Positions 1 through 9,667 of a DNA stretch of 64,000 nucleotides are shown here, piece after piece. The stretch's first letter is position 1, and each line of letters opens with the position of its first letter. The notes beneath the pieces are model-generated. The model was not told the origin of the DNA and ran no database searches. It saw only the letters and a list, made by a program, of their open reading frames with translations. The position numbers were made by a program, and so were the translations under genes. This DNA comes from Gymnopilus junonius (lineage: Eukaryota; Basidiomycota; Agaricomycetes; Agaricales; Galerinaceae). Where the stretch lies: positions 62,001 to 126,000 of the forward strand of contig JADNYJ010000113.1 of NCBI GenBank assembly GCA_015501075.1, in the 5' to 3' direction.

Positions 1-723
1 GAATCTTGGCAGTCTTCACCAGTTCGTTGAACTTGGTGTTCAATTCGGCGGCTGAAGCTTTTCCCTGCTTCAGGTTTCGGAGTTCAAAGAACGCTTGGTC
101 CTTTGTCTCAGTCGGTTTGAAGGCTTCGTTAAAAGCCTTTCAAAATCTAAGGTCGAACCGTAGTTTTTGGTGATAGCTCCGGTTGGTACGCCTGTGGCGT
201 CCTTGACCTCTGTGGTGTGTTCTTCTCTCCAAGCCTTCTTCCAGGCTTCTGCTTCTCCTCCTTTGAGGAGTCCAAGGGTGAATACGATTTTCTTGGCATC
301 AGTGTTGTAAAGGTCGCCATTTAATTCGAAGTAGTTGCCCAAGTCTTGGACGAAGGTTTTGACCTTGGAGCGGTCTCCGGAGAAAGGTGTAGGAATGATT
401 CCTAGTCCTTTTCCATTGGAGGAGGTGGGAGCGGTGGGGGCGGTGTCAGAAGTTTCTTCTGGCATTTCGGGTTCATTCGTTGGGTAAAAGACGGGTTGAA
501 ATCTGAGTAGGGTATCTAGCAAAGATTCAAAGTCAGGTCTTAATATGCCGGGTTCTTGGACGGTAGATCCGAAGAAAGTCGATCTGGTTAGAGGAGATTC
601 GTCTCCTTCAGGTGGTGTTTCAAAGTTGTCGGACGCACCTGCGTCAGAGGTTTGGTCAGTGTTTGGGTCAGAGAATTCTTCATCACTAAAGCTAGCGGTG
701 AATCGTCCTCTTCTTTGAGCCAT
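1..723 (-). pseudogene. Gypsy gag (capsid) protein, partial, one frameshift
   Basis: The first true ATG is at 723 (protein start MAQRRGRF). After a polar, low-complexity N-terminus comes a retrotransposon-gag block with the pattern IPTPFSGDR, then F-x2-DLGNYFELN, then GGEAEAWKKAWREEH, as in gypsy Gag proteins of mushrooms. The open frame breaks near 131-136; in another frame the family continues to the left edge (NEAFKP, then QAFFELRNLKQG and AAELNTKFNELV). One base missing from the AAAA run at 132-135 would account for the shift. Zinc knuckle, protease, RT and integrase would lie outside the window. Confidence 0.75.
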
Positions 724-744
724 AATGTCGGTGGATAACACTTG

Positions 745-1240
745 CTAGGCAGAAGTGTTTGAATGAGGTAGCAGCTTGTTCTTTTGTTATGACGTTAATG
801 ACAGAACCTAATCAGATAAGATAAGGTCTGGCGTAGTAGTCGTAGAGATCGTTCGATGAAGTCTGCTAAGGTATTGTCTTCGACAGAAGAATGCCTTAGT
901 AGTTCAAGTTCGTTCTCAGTTGTTACAAGAGATAATATTCTCAAGAACAAGCTAAAGTACATGGTAGACTAGCTACGGTTTATATACTATTTGGGTTTGA
1001 TAATAATATATATGAAACAAAAGTAAAACCAGGGGAATCGGAAAGGAGTGATCATCATCGGGGCAGTACAGGGGATGATGATCAAAAGGGAAAGATTGTC
1101 CTCATACATGTAAGAAAGCAAATGATCATCTTTGTGAGCAAAGATGATCAAGAAGAAACTATAAATAATAAATCGTTCAATAAATGATAAAAGAAAATAA
1201 GGGGCGCATGATAAGATAAGGAAAATAGGAGATCGTAACA
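745..1240 (-). repeat. 5' LTR of the gypsy element (inner edge approximate)
   Basis: The outer edge is TG at 1240 on the minus strand, directly abutting interrupted hAT coding sequence. A TATA box at 979-986 is suitably placed for an LTR promoter. An inverted pair GATCATCATC / GATGATGATC around 1050-1083 can form a hairpin within the LTR. The partner LTR is outside the window, so the inner edge is an estimate from the gag start at 723. Confidence 0.5.
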
Positions 1241-1840
1241 TTGATGACCACTGGGTGTCGCAGTCATGGAGCAGTTGAACAGGATGAATTGTGTCCTTCC
1301 TGTCATCGAGCTTACCCTTCCAGTAGCCTGTCTTGTTACCCTCTTCAATTTTTAGGAGCAAGGCTTGCTGATGCTGGCCAGAAGAACAGCATGAAGCAAC
1401 AATGTTCTGGCACTTTCCTATCAAATCTTGCTTGAGCACCTTGAGATATGCATTCCAGTGGGTGAGCTCATCATTTGTTGGTGGTATGCTCATTGGTGGG
1501 GGTTCAATACTGCACATGTTGTTCCATTTGAGTTCAGTTATAATGGTTTGACAGGCAATATTGATAACATGTGGAAAGCAACTAGGATAATAATAAGTCA
1601 GCAACTTAGATAGATACCTTTTAGATAGAATTTACCATATCTGGTTTCCATCTCGATGAAAAGGGATGTTCCTGGCATTGAGTTTGTATTCCAGGTTTTC
1701 CATGAATGTGTTGTTATTGGAAGCATTATCCATTGTAATAGAACAAATCTAAATAATGTCAGTTAGATATGATATTTAGAAGAAAGAAAAATAAACATGC
1801 CTTGTCAAGGATACCCATCTCATTGGCAATTTTTATAAAG

Positions 1841-3412
1841 CATCAGCAATTCCTGGTCAGCCTGTGCAGCTCTACGTAGAGCTGTGTAGCACCATAGCAC
1901 CATAGCAAAGGATATTTATTATATCAGGCAGTACAAGGTCTGCAAAATGCTATGTAGAATTGTGCTGACAGTCCATAGCATCCCATAGAACTACAGAGCT
2001 GACTGCCACCATCAGGTAGTGCTTAACATTGTGGCTGCCAGAAACTCAAGAGAGGTCAGATTGCCAAAACACTTACTTATTTTAGTAATTTTCAAGTTGA
2101 ACCTTCACAGACCACAGAGAAAGAATGTAATGTAATGTTTATTATTGCAGAGTAGCTAGAGTAATACAGTGCTTTAAACTTTGTGGATATTTCTATGTAT
2201 TGGGGACTGTATTGGGAATTTGATGTATAAGGGTGGGCATATACTACTTGTACCTTCTGGATGCGATGAGGCTGACCATTGACATGCCCTCATGACGTGG
2301 GTCAGTGTCATGTGACATTGTTGATCTAGGACATACATCAGCAAGTTGCTATAAATATTTCCAGTGATTTCCCATGTTTTGCCGATTTCCTTAGTTACGA
2401 AAACTCGGAAACTGGGAAACCTTGTGCCAAGTGTCATTCTGAGCCATCCAGCTCACTTTTGTTCAACTCATTCTCCAATGACTATTCCAGTTGTCTTTGA
2501 TATTTTTGCAGAACCCTCTTATGTTAGCATCATTATTTTATATTCTGTGAAAATACTCAGGAAAATTGGTCAATATTACAGATTTTTCATCTCTAGTATA
2601 ATTTTGCATCCCTTAGCACATGATGCCATTGATAGTTTCCTTAAAATGGATGATGGCTTACCAGAGTTTCCAGATTTCCATGGTTTCCATGATTTTTTAA
2701 CCTTTTATGGAAAGTTTCCAGGTTATAAAACCCTCGGAAACTTTTTTGGCAAGATCCTGATGTATATGTGTCCTAAATCCCTGTCACACCCTCCTCAGAG
2801 TCCTCAGGCCTCCTTGCATGCTCCCCAAGAACCTGATGCACCTGTTAGATATCTAGATTAAGTTGTATTAGTGATCAAATGACAGGAAGTAAATAAAGAC
2901 ACACCTAGCTGAGGAAGCAGCCCCCACCAACCACTGCCTGCTGTGACATCTCCAAGTGATGGTGCTGCAGATGAAGTCTTTGGAGGCCTTGTTAGATCAG
3001 GACATATAGATAGAAGGGATAGACTTACAGGATCACAAGTTGGATGGCATACAGAAGTGGCCAGCAGAGTGGGAGGGCAGATGCGGGGGAAAAGGTGGGT
3101 GAAGATGGCCAAGGAGGAAAGCCGGCTGTGCATGTCTTTCAAACTAGCAGTTTAGGGTCAGTTTTTTAGACTTAAGGAATGTGTTCAGGAAGTTTAGAAG
3201 ATTGAGATACACAACTAGAATTATGAAGGGCTTTGTAGAACAGTGGAGGAAGGTGCATAGAACTGCATCGCATAGGGCCAATACTGCACAGTTCAACAGA
3301 GTGCTATGGGCTCTATGTGACTATGATGTACTAGCCAAGATGTCACCCATCACTATGGATGTCTATGGGAAGAACAGTCTTTGCTATGGCCCAAAATCTG
3401 GTTTTGCTGATG
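1841..3412. mobile_element. 1572-bp non-autonomous element with 9-bp TIRs, inside the hAT gene
   Basis: The ends are perfect 9-bp inverted repeats, CATCAGCAA (1841-1849) and TTGCTGATG (3404-3412), flanked by the dinucleotide AG on the plus strand at 1839-1840 and 3413-3414. Taking out the element plus one AG rejoins the hAT frame (GENLTK-H-FIKIANE). Both ends are dense in CCATAG/CTATGG hexamers, and an 18-bp perfect palindrome occupies 1867-1884. Scattered short open frames inside show no recognisable protein. Superfamily is uncertain; a 2-bp duplication is unusual for hAT or Tc1. Confidence 0.6.
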
Positions 3413-4193
3413 AGTGCTTTGTGAGATTCTCACCAGTGTGACTTCCCTCTATAAACTGGAAAGCAATCATCCATTTCATTTCACAAGGTGTCCCTTCTCA
3501 TCCCAGATGTAAAAATGGACAGTCACAGCCATGAAGGAGTTGAGGTTAGGATCACTCCAGAGATCTGTGGTAAAGGAAATATGCCCCAGAGATTTCTTAA
3601 GTTCCTCCTTGGTTGTGATCATTCACCTTTTATAGGCATCTATGATCATATCCATCATTTTGTGGCAGTGAGGCAAGTCCTTATCATCTATCTTTCCAGC
3701 ACCTAAGTAGAGCATGAGATCATGAAATTCTGGGCACTCCAAGATGTGAATCGACTGTAAATTTAGCTATCAGTAGACAAATAAATCTTTCAAAACTCAG
3801 AGGCAATTACCTGATCATCAATGACAACCCATCTTTGAAGAAGGTCAAGGAATTTTTCAATGGAAAATGGTGCATTCAAGTCAATTGATGAATTCGAGGT
3901 CTGAGAAGCATGAGGGGACATATTGGCATGTTAGAGACCTTTGACCTGAATAGTTGTCTCATAAACTTTGGTATGCTGCTTGCTGAGATGATGGTGAATA
4001 CAGGTGGTCATGCCGTCTGTGAGTTTCCAGACTTTCCATTTCCTGTTCAAACAAGGTAGATTATCCATTGTAATTTGTATTAAACCAAAATAGATAGAGT
4101 CTTACATGCAGAGTTTGCAACCAACAAATGGACTGCATGGCTTACAAGTCAAGATTGGTTCATTGGTAAGTGGTTCTTTCTCAGACTCGAGAG

Positions 4194-4822
4194 CAGTGTT
4201 GTAAACTAAGGCCTTATTAACCCCCGAAATTTTCATTAAGCCTTAAACCTTAAGTACTGGTCTTATTTAAGATTTGTATCTAAGGCCTTATTAAGGCTTA
4301 CATAAGGGTTGGTATGCATTCATGTGCACGGTTCATATTATTGTTGACAATGCCAAATTCTGCTCTCTACCTTACCACCCAGTCCTGCTGAAGCATGCTT
4401 CCTGGCTGTGCATAATGATAATGCTGATGGTACAGCAGGACAGGGCAAACTAGTACCTATAGACCCTAGTATTCATCACCCGACCCCTCCAGCTCACCAT
4501 CATCAGGAATTCTTTCCTCATCAGCCTCCTTGTTGGCAAGTAGCTCCATCAACCTGGCCTCTTCTGTGTAAGCAGTTCATCTATGATCCCAGATGGGATG
4601 CCTTTTCCTCCTAGTAGTGAGAGTTGAATAAAATTTTGATTTATCACACCCAAGATCAGCTTTGATCACCGGCGCACTGCTCCATCACATAATATATTAT
4701 TAGTCATACTTTCTAAGGCTTAACTAAGGGTTAGAATGACCTCAATGTGATACTAAGCCTTAGTCTTAACATCGATTTAAGTCTTAAACCTTATTAAGGG
4801 CTAACCCTTAGTTACAACACTG
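4194..4822. mobile_element. 629-bp hAT-type MITE with 8-bp target duplication
   Basis: The ends read CAGTGTTGTAAACTAAG (left) and, inverted on the right, CAGTGTTGTAACTAAGG. Identical 8-bp duplications CTCGAGAG lie at 4186-4193 and 4823-4830, the hAT hallmark. Subterminal regions repeat AAGGCTTA/CCTTATTAA motifs. Removing the element and one duplication restores the host transposase frame (WPLESEKEPL). It is the empty-site twin of the element at 23520-27783: identical except for three CpG-type differences and the MULE that the other copy contains. The 68-codon open frame inside (4408-4614) has no recognisable domain. Confidence 0.9.
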
Positions 4823-5260
4823 CTCGAGAGGCCATAGAAAATAATATACATCTGTTGCAGCTGCAGGAAGGTCATGATAACAGTGTGAGTAGTGGTAGTC
4901 ATTATTTTCCTGCATCGTATTGGAAGGAGCTGCAGAAGAAACTGGTGCTAATTATTTCAAGTTAATAACTGTCAAGAAGGATCTAATTGGTCACTTACCC
5001 AGATTAGGGTCTTGATTTTCAATTCCTTCCTGTAAAGTTGATGGAGGGCCAACACAAGAAGAAGAAGGAGTTGTTGTCTGTAGATCTGATGCAGCAGCTT
5101 GTCTCTGGTGCTTATTTTGTGTACCAGGGGTGAGAACATTTTGATGTGAAAGAGGCTGATAATTCTGAGGAAATGAAATGCTTCCAGGATAGCAATGAGC
5201 TGAGTTTTGTTGCATATGTGGTGGAATGTGGGTAAGAGGAAATGTTGACTGAGAAGAATA

Positions 5261-6030
5261 CTGTTGCATTTCATTCAATTCACTACCCCCTGTGACCTGT
5301 GACCTGCCCGGTGAAATGCCAGGTTCACCAGGTGGGCTTGGGACCTGTGACCTACCTAAAATTTCACCGGTGTTACAGAGTTGTCATGGTGGACTGGTAG
5401 TATGTGTCAAAGTAGTTCAATGACTGCTCTAGGCAGTGGGTTCGATTCTCACCTGATGTGTTCTTTTTCGACTACTTACTGTACTAAAACATTCAATTCG
5501 ACAGGTCACAGGTCACAGGGCCTCTCAAATCGTCGAATTTCAGCCCCGGTCACGCCAAAAACTCAAAAATTTGGCCCCGGCACAGCGTGCCGGGTCTAAA
5601 TTTGCTTATAAATTCATCAAAAATGGCCCAAAAAGGCAATTTGATGAAACCAAAATTTCGTCAGGTCGGTCACAGGTCACAAGGCCTGACGGATTGAATG
5701 TTTTAGTACAGTACGTAGCAATCATCTGTCCGATTTTGGTAGCATGATATCAAACCCAGTTATGAAGACTTGGACATTGACCTCTAAGCCACAAAATACT
5801 TAGTTTAACTAATTACAGTCTCACAATTTTTATTTCTAGTAATTTAAGAATGCCAGAGTGGCAGTTCACCAGTTCTGGGGTGATTTTTGCGATTTTAAGC
5901 GCAAAAATGACCAAATTTATGGCCATCAAATGGTTCGCCACTCAGCCTTGTGACCGCGGACAACTGTGACATTTCGCCGATTTTGGAGGGCCTGTGACCC
6001 GTGACCGGTGAATTGAACGAAATGCAACAG
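5261..6030. mobile_element. 770-bp TA-flanked MITE with paired GTGAC motifs
   Basis: Inverted ends CTGTTGCATTTC(A/G)TTCAATTCAC lie at 5261-5283 and 6008-6030, flanked by TA at 5259-5260 and 6031-6032. Removing it with one TA restores the N-terminal reading frame of the hAT gene (NTPGY-SSQSTF). Just inside each end sits a tandem pair of GTGACC (5291-5304 and 5992-6004), in the same orientation at both ends rather than inverted. Another single unit lies near 5347. It carries a second, related MITE at 5479-5711. No coding capacity. Confidence 0.8.
5479..5711. mobile_element. 233-bp TA-flanked MITE nested in the 5261-6030 element
   Basis: Inverted ends CTGTACTAAAACATTCAAT (5479-) and ATTGAATGTTTTAGTACAG (-5711) are flanked by TA (5477-5478 and 5712-5713). 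Inside each end is GGTCACAGGTCACA, again in the same orientation at both ends. The terminal CTGTAC(T/C)AAA sequence is shared with the element at 49358-49631, so the two belong to one family. Confidence 0.8.
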
Positions 6031-6685
6031 TAGCCTGGGGTATTGGGCAGCATCTGAGGATGGTACATCATTGGAAATGAGTAAACATGAGAGGGATGTT
6101 GAGAAGCACTCCGAGTCATAGAAATTTCAGTCTGAGGTATAGCAGCACACATTCCTCCCAATGAAGGAGAGCCAAGTGGAGTAAGATCACATTGGTTAAG
6201 GAATAAAAATTCCTGATCCAAGTATGACAGAGGATTAGAAGTAGAAGGTGTCTGTGAGGTCATCATTTAAGTATGGGTCGCTCAAAGTGAGGGCGATGGT
6301 CTCAAATCCCCCTGCAGAGGCCAATTTATACTTTTTATCCATACCTTTGCTGAAAAAAACCATGTGCACAAGAAATTTTTACAGAGCAACGAAGATCAAA
6401 AAATATATTAGCGTTACGAGGTACAGTAATTCTCCTGTTTTACCAGTGCGGAACGGGAATTTGAGGAAGAGGAGAGGAGAGCGCTCTCTTTAATGTTCAG
6501 AGGCGCGTCCAGAAGCGTCCGCGCGACCGCATCACGTGTGTAAATTGATGAGTTCGACTGGCCTCGACGGAGTGACTTCGGCCCAACTCGTTGTCAACGA
6601 AGTGACCCGAAGTGGCTTGATTTCGAACCGAAACGAAGTTCACCTCGAAGTCAGTTCACTCCGGGGACAACACTACATGCACGGG

Positions 6686-6770
6686 GGGCAAGCGGCTGTC
6701 CAATTGGCTCAATGAGCATTTTGTAATATAAAAGTGCTCATTTTTGGGCCATTTGGACAGTTGCTTGCCC
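6686..6770. repeat. 85-bp foldback (near-perfect hairpin)
   Basis: The arms GGGCAAGCGGCTGTCCAATT and, inverted, GGGCAAGCAACTGTCCAAAT pair over the outer ~25 bases; the pairing resumes with ATGAGCA / TGCTCAT around a small A/T-rich loop. It lies 10 bp beyond the hAT terminus at 6675. Probably a tiny MITE or foldback repeat; no target duplication could be assigned. Confidence 0.55.
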
Positions 6771-7422
6771 GTCGCGATATTTCTGATTAATTCATAGGCT
6801 TCATAGGCTTTATTACATATACATCTTAGTTTATGAGATACAAACTCTAGCTAATAATCAATACATCATTTCCAAGAGCAGAATAGAAACTTATGACAAC
6901 AGTTTTACCCTTAGCATAATCCGTGTCACTGATCTGTAGCTCAACCCATGAAGATCCAGCTCTGAGTTGGTCTGAAGAACATGCGACACCTAAATTGCAT
7001 GCTGGGGAAATGTATAGATAGCGCGACGGTAGCAATGCGGAGTGTCTACTTTAGCACATGCATGACCTCGAAGTTATCAAAATAATACGTCTAGAAATAT
7101 TAGATGACGCTATTCTTAAGAAACTGGTTCGGATCTGCAGGCTGTCGAGGGTTTGGAGTTGATACATTCCTTCATAGTCAGAGCGACAAACTATATTTTC
7201 AGGGAGAGCTTTTATTTTTCTGATGTTTGGACCATAGGCAGCTTGGAAAAGGTGAGAGATACATGATCGAGGGGGATCACACGATCAATATTTTTGGAAG
7301 CAAGGACGGCACACAAATAGCACTCGTTCGCACAAACTTCATAAATCGACTTACTCCCATAGCGAATCCCGATTTCTTCCCTTCAACTACGCAGCAGCAC
7401 TTAAAATAATTTAAATGGCAGA
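6771..7422. other. Intergenic, no gene recognised
   Basis: This is the 3' flank of HIS1. Only short open frames occur and none shows a known motif. Confidence 0.5.
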
Positions 7423-8642
7423 TTAAACCCTACAATTGTCTAGATTGAAAACAAGAATGTCAGAAGCGCCTATGTCGGTCAGGTCATCCATTATAGTTGC
7501 AGATTTCTTCTTCTCGACCATGACGCTGACGCCAACCCAATTTTCCTCTTCCAGAGGACTGATAGTCGGAGCTCGCCTGCCTGGGGTAACTTTAATGGCA
7601 GCTGCCAGTTTATCCCTGGAGATGTTGTACTGGCACACAACGTATTTTTCAGCTGCGATAACGCCAGATATACGTCGTGTAATGAGGTCGATGAGAGATG
7701 TCAAGTGTGGGTGCTTTATGATAGTTGACCGGATCAGGACGGCCTCTGTCTCGAGTACAGTGGCAATTGCATGAAGACCAGCAGCTCTCATGGTATCCCC
7801 AGATTCTAAATGTAATGTCAGTGCCAGCGCATGAACTTCGGAATTGTATCACACGAACCAACAAGGTCGACTGGATTGAGAGTGAAGTATGCAATTAGTA
7901 TTTATACAGCCGGGCAAAGGACCAACGGCGCACCGATTCCGTCAGCCAATCCAAGAGAGCATGCTGCCTCGACACTGCCACCGACGTACTCAATCTTTGT
8001 CTTTTGTTCCTCCTTCAGGTTTAGTCGATCATCGATCTCGTTGAAGTATTGTCCAGCGAGAACTTCAAAACTCGTGACCACCCTTTTACCAGCCAAGTCT
8101 TCGGCAGTCTTGATGGAGCTGGATTCGGGAACCTGGACCTGCAGTGAACATTTTCCGAAACCAAGCCGCAGCTGCTCCACAACCAAATCTTGCATCTTGG
8201 ACTCCAGGATCACATCATGCCCAGTTATTCCTAGATCGACGTTTCCTTTACCAACGAAAGATGGAATGTCAGATGCTGGCAGGAAAACCCTGTTTGATTA
8301 TGAGTTTTGTTGACGACGATTGATACAGGGCAGCGCTCACAGAGCAATAGGATGGTTTAATGACACGCAGACGTCCAATCTGTTGGGCCTGCGAAATTGG
8401 ATGTCGGCACCTTGAGCGAAGTCAAATGTTATCTTATCTGCTGAATGAAGCACATACCAGCTAGTAATGATAGGCACTTCTCATGTAATCTTCCTGGCGA
8501 GCTTCTCATCAACACCTTAACTGAATCTTAAATCATAAGGTCGCACCCTTCTTTGGGATTGCGAAGAGCAATCGTCCATCTAAAATTTCAGCATCTGTTT
8601 CATTGATGTGAGTCGTAGTTTCACGTCTACATCAGAAGACAT
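7423..8642 (-). CDS. HIS1: ATP phosphoribosyltransferase (first step of histidine synthesis)
   Basis: The enzyme joins ATP and phosphoribosyl pyrophosphate to give phosphoribosyl-ATP and is the feedback-regulated entry to histidine synthesis in the cytosol. Six exons on the minus strand: 8642-8547, 8493-8458, 8410-8341, 8289-7934, 7870-7859 and 7805-7423, with introns of 47-63 bp and consistent phases. Landmarks are GRLLFAIPKKGRL, ADIQFRRPNRLDV, FLPASDIPSFVG, GNVDLGITGHDVI, GSVEAACSLGLADGI and the C-terminal regulatory domain ending near ASDILVFNL. One exon is only 12 nt. The start MSSDVDVKLRL at 8642 is in a different frame from GRLLF; one base missing from the AAAA run at 8582-8585 explains it and gives 317 residues. 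A Gcn4-like TGAGTC lies at 8973-8978 upstream. The family assignment is firm. Confidence 0.93.
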
Positions 8643-9667
8643 TACTCATGGCCATCTCTTTCGTTAATAGAGTAGGTCGGCTGCCCTGTTCTAGTGGTAT
8701 AAGGGTATCCTTCGCCGTCCGAGATGGTGAATAGGATGTGAATGAGCCTGATGAAGAAACGTCGATGTGATCGTCCGCAACGACTGGCAGAAATTTACCG
8801 AGATCACCGGGCCGCTGAGTTACTATTTCGGAGTGGCTGTGCATTGTTCTTGCAATGCGGCTTGTTGGCGACTTGCTCAGTAGTGACTGTTCTCTGTCGG
8901 ACTGGGTGAGCTTTTCTACATGCATTCGTTTCTTCATCATTTAAATACTGGAATAAGCGATTTTAACTCCGCTGAGTCCGCCTCTAAGCCGTATACTACG
9001 GAAGGATTTTGAAGGAGGCTGAGCAAAATGGACATCAAGACTCAAGAATCTACCGTTTCAGTGCCAGGCGGTATTCGGAATTTCCTTCGTTCCGCTCTAA
9101 CGCTACTTATACTTATATTCCTACAATATTGCTCCAGAGTTGACGGGATAATGCGTCAGGTACAAAACAAATGAAAGGGTCGCTGAAGCTCTTTTATCCT
9201 ACCCCCATCAGCAGTTAGGGTGTGGCTTGAACTGCTACATTAAGGATCGTTTTCGAACTGGCACTTCAAAATCTATAATTGCTGAAGGTCTTTGCGAAGC
9301 GTTAGCAAGACCGAGGACGTTATTATGCTCATCGCGGATTCTACCCTTTAGGCTTTACATTTGTGGTTCCTAATTAGTACTAAATCATCCCCAGAGCTTC
9401 AAAGTGTTTCAGCCGCATTATCCCACAACTTACAATCCAACTTTGCTTCCTATCAGAAGATGCTCAAAGAAAAGCCTTGTAGGATATAAAGAGTCGAATG
9501 TCCTGCCTTCTCGATCCGTCTGGAAATGACCATCTGACCCACATAAGCCGTGTACACCCCAACTACACCCCCAACACGCTGCACTATTTAGGCGCCCGTC
9601 CCAGTATATATATTCAAACGGTTCTCCGCAGTTCCTTACCTCCTCTTCATTGTTTCCCAAGGATATC
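8643..9667. promoter_or_regulatory. Divergent intergenic region between HIS1 and the 9668 gene
   Basis: About 1 kb separates two genes transcribed away from each other. TGAGTC at 8973-8978 resembles the core of a Gcn4/CPC1 site and would fit HIS1 control by amino-acid starvation, but one site is weak evidence. TATATATA near 9605-9612 is placed about 60 bp before the ATG at 9668. A 102-codon frame at 8632-8940 (-) has no known motif and is taken as chance or leader sequence. Confidence 0.4.

Larger units (their letters stand above)
1..1240 (-). mobile_element. Ty3/gypsy LTR retrotransposon, 5' end only
   Basis: The element reads on the minus strand and runs off the left edge, so only its 5' LTR, leader and the start of gag are present. 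The LTR edge is placed at 1240, where the minus strand starts TGTTACGATC and the hAT transposase reading frame of the neighbouring feature stops abruptly. A TATATAAA box lies at 979-986 on the minus strand inside the LTR. The inner LTR edge and primer-binding site could not be fixed. It has inserted into the hAT gene described below. The other end and the 5-bp target duplication lie outside the window. Confidence 0.75.
1241..6266 (-). pseudogene. hAT-family transposase (BED zinc finger), fragmented
   Basis: Reading right to left: a Ser/Pro/Gln-rich N-terminus from 6266 (MMTSQTPSTS); a BED-type finger near 4020-4170 (CKPCSPFVGCKLC, then WKVWKLTDGMTTCIHHH); a block ending FLDLLQRWVVIDDQ near 3810-3890; GHISFTTDLWSD near 3540; MIAFQFIEGSHTGENLT near 3425-3465; FIKIANEMGILDK near 1800-1840; ITMDNASNNNTFM near 1690-1735; CFPHVINIACQ and QLLHDCDTQWSS in the last stretch (1241-1604). 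These are the catalytic-core landmarks of basidiomycete hAT transposases. Several introns are likely. Damage includes an in-frame TGA near 3625 (CGA to TGA would explain it), a frameshift near 3485, and loss of the C-terminal dimerisation domain at the gypsy insertion. Not functional. Confidence 0.85.
1241..6675 (-). mobile_element. hAT DNA transposon, decayed, invaded by four other elements
   Basis: The right terminus is at 6675: read inward on the minus strand it begins TAGTGTTGTCCCCGG, a hAT-like inverted-repeat start, followed by repeated GAAGT/ACTTC subterminal motifs (6540-6660). The matching left terminus is not seen, because the gypsy element interrupts the transposase at 1240 and runs off the window. 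Inside are a BED-finger transposase gene (6266 to 1241) and insertions at 1841-3412, 4194-4822 and 5261-6030. The eight bases after 6675 (CATGCACG) are a candidate target duplication that cannot be checked here. Confidence 0.6.

Noticed and set aside
5385..5460. tRNA-like stretch with GGTTCGATTCT B-box and pairing T-arm
   Set aside because: No acceptor stem and no acceptable A-box or anticodon arm; it lies inside a MITE. At most a tRNA-derived fragment.
8632..8940. 102-codon minus-strand frame upstream of HIS1
   Set aside because: No known motif, and the HIS1 start at 8642 overlaps it in another frame; most likely chance or a leader frame.
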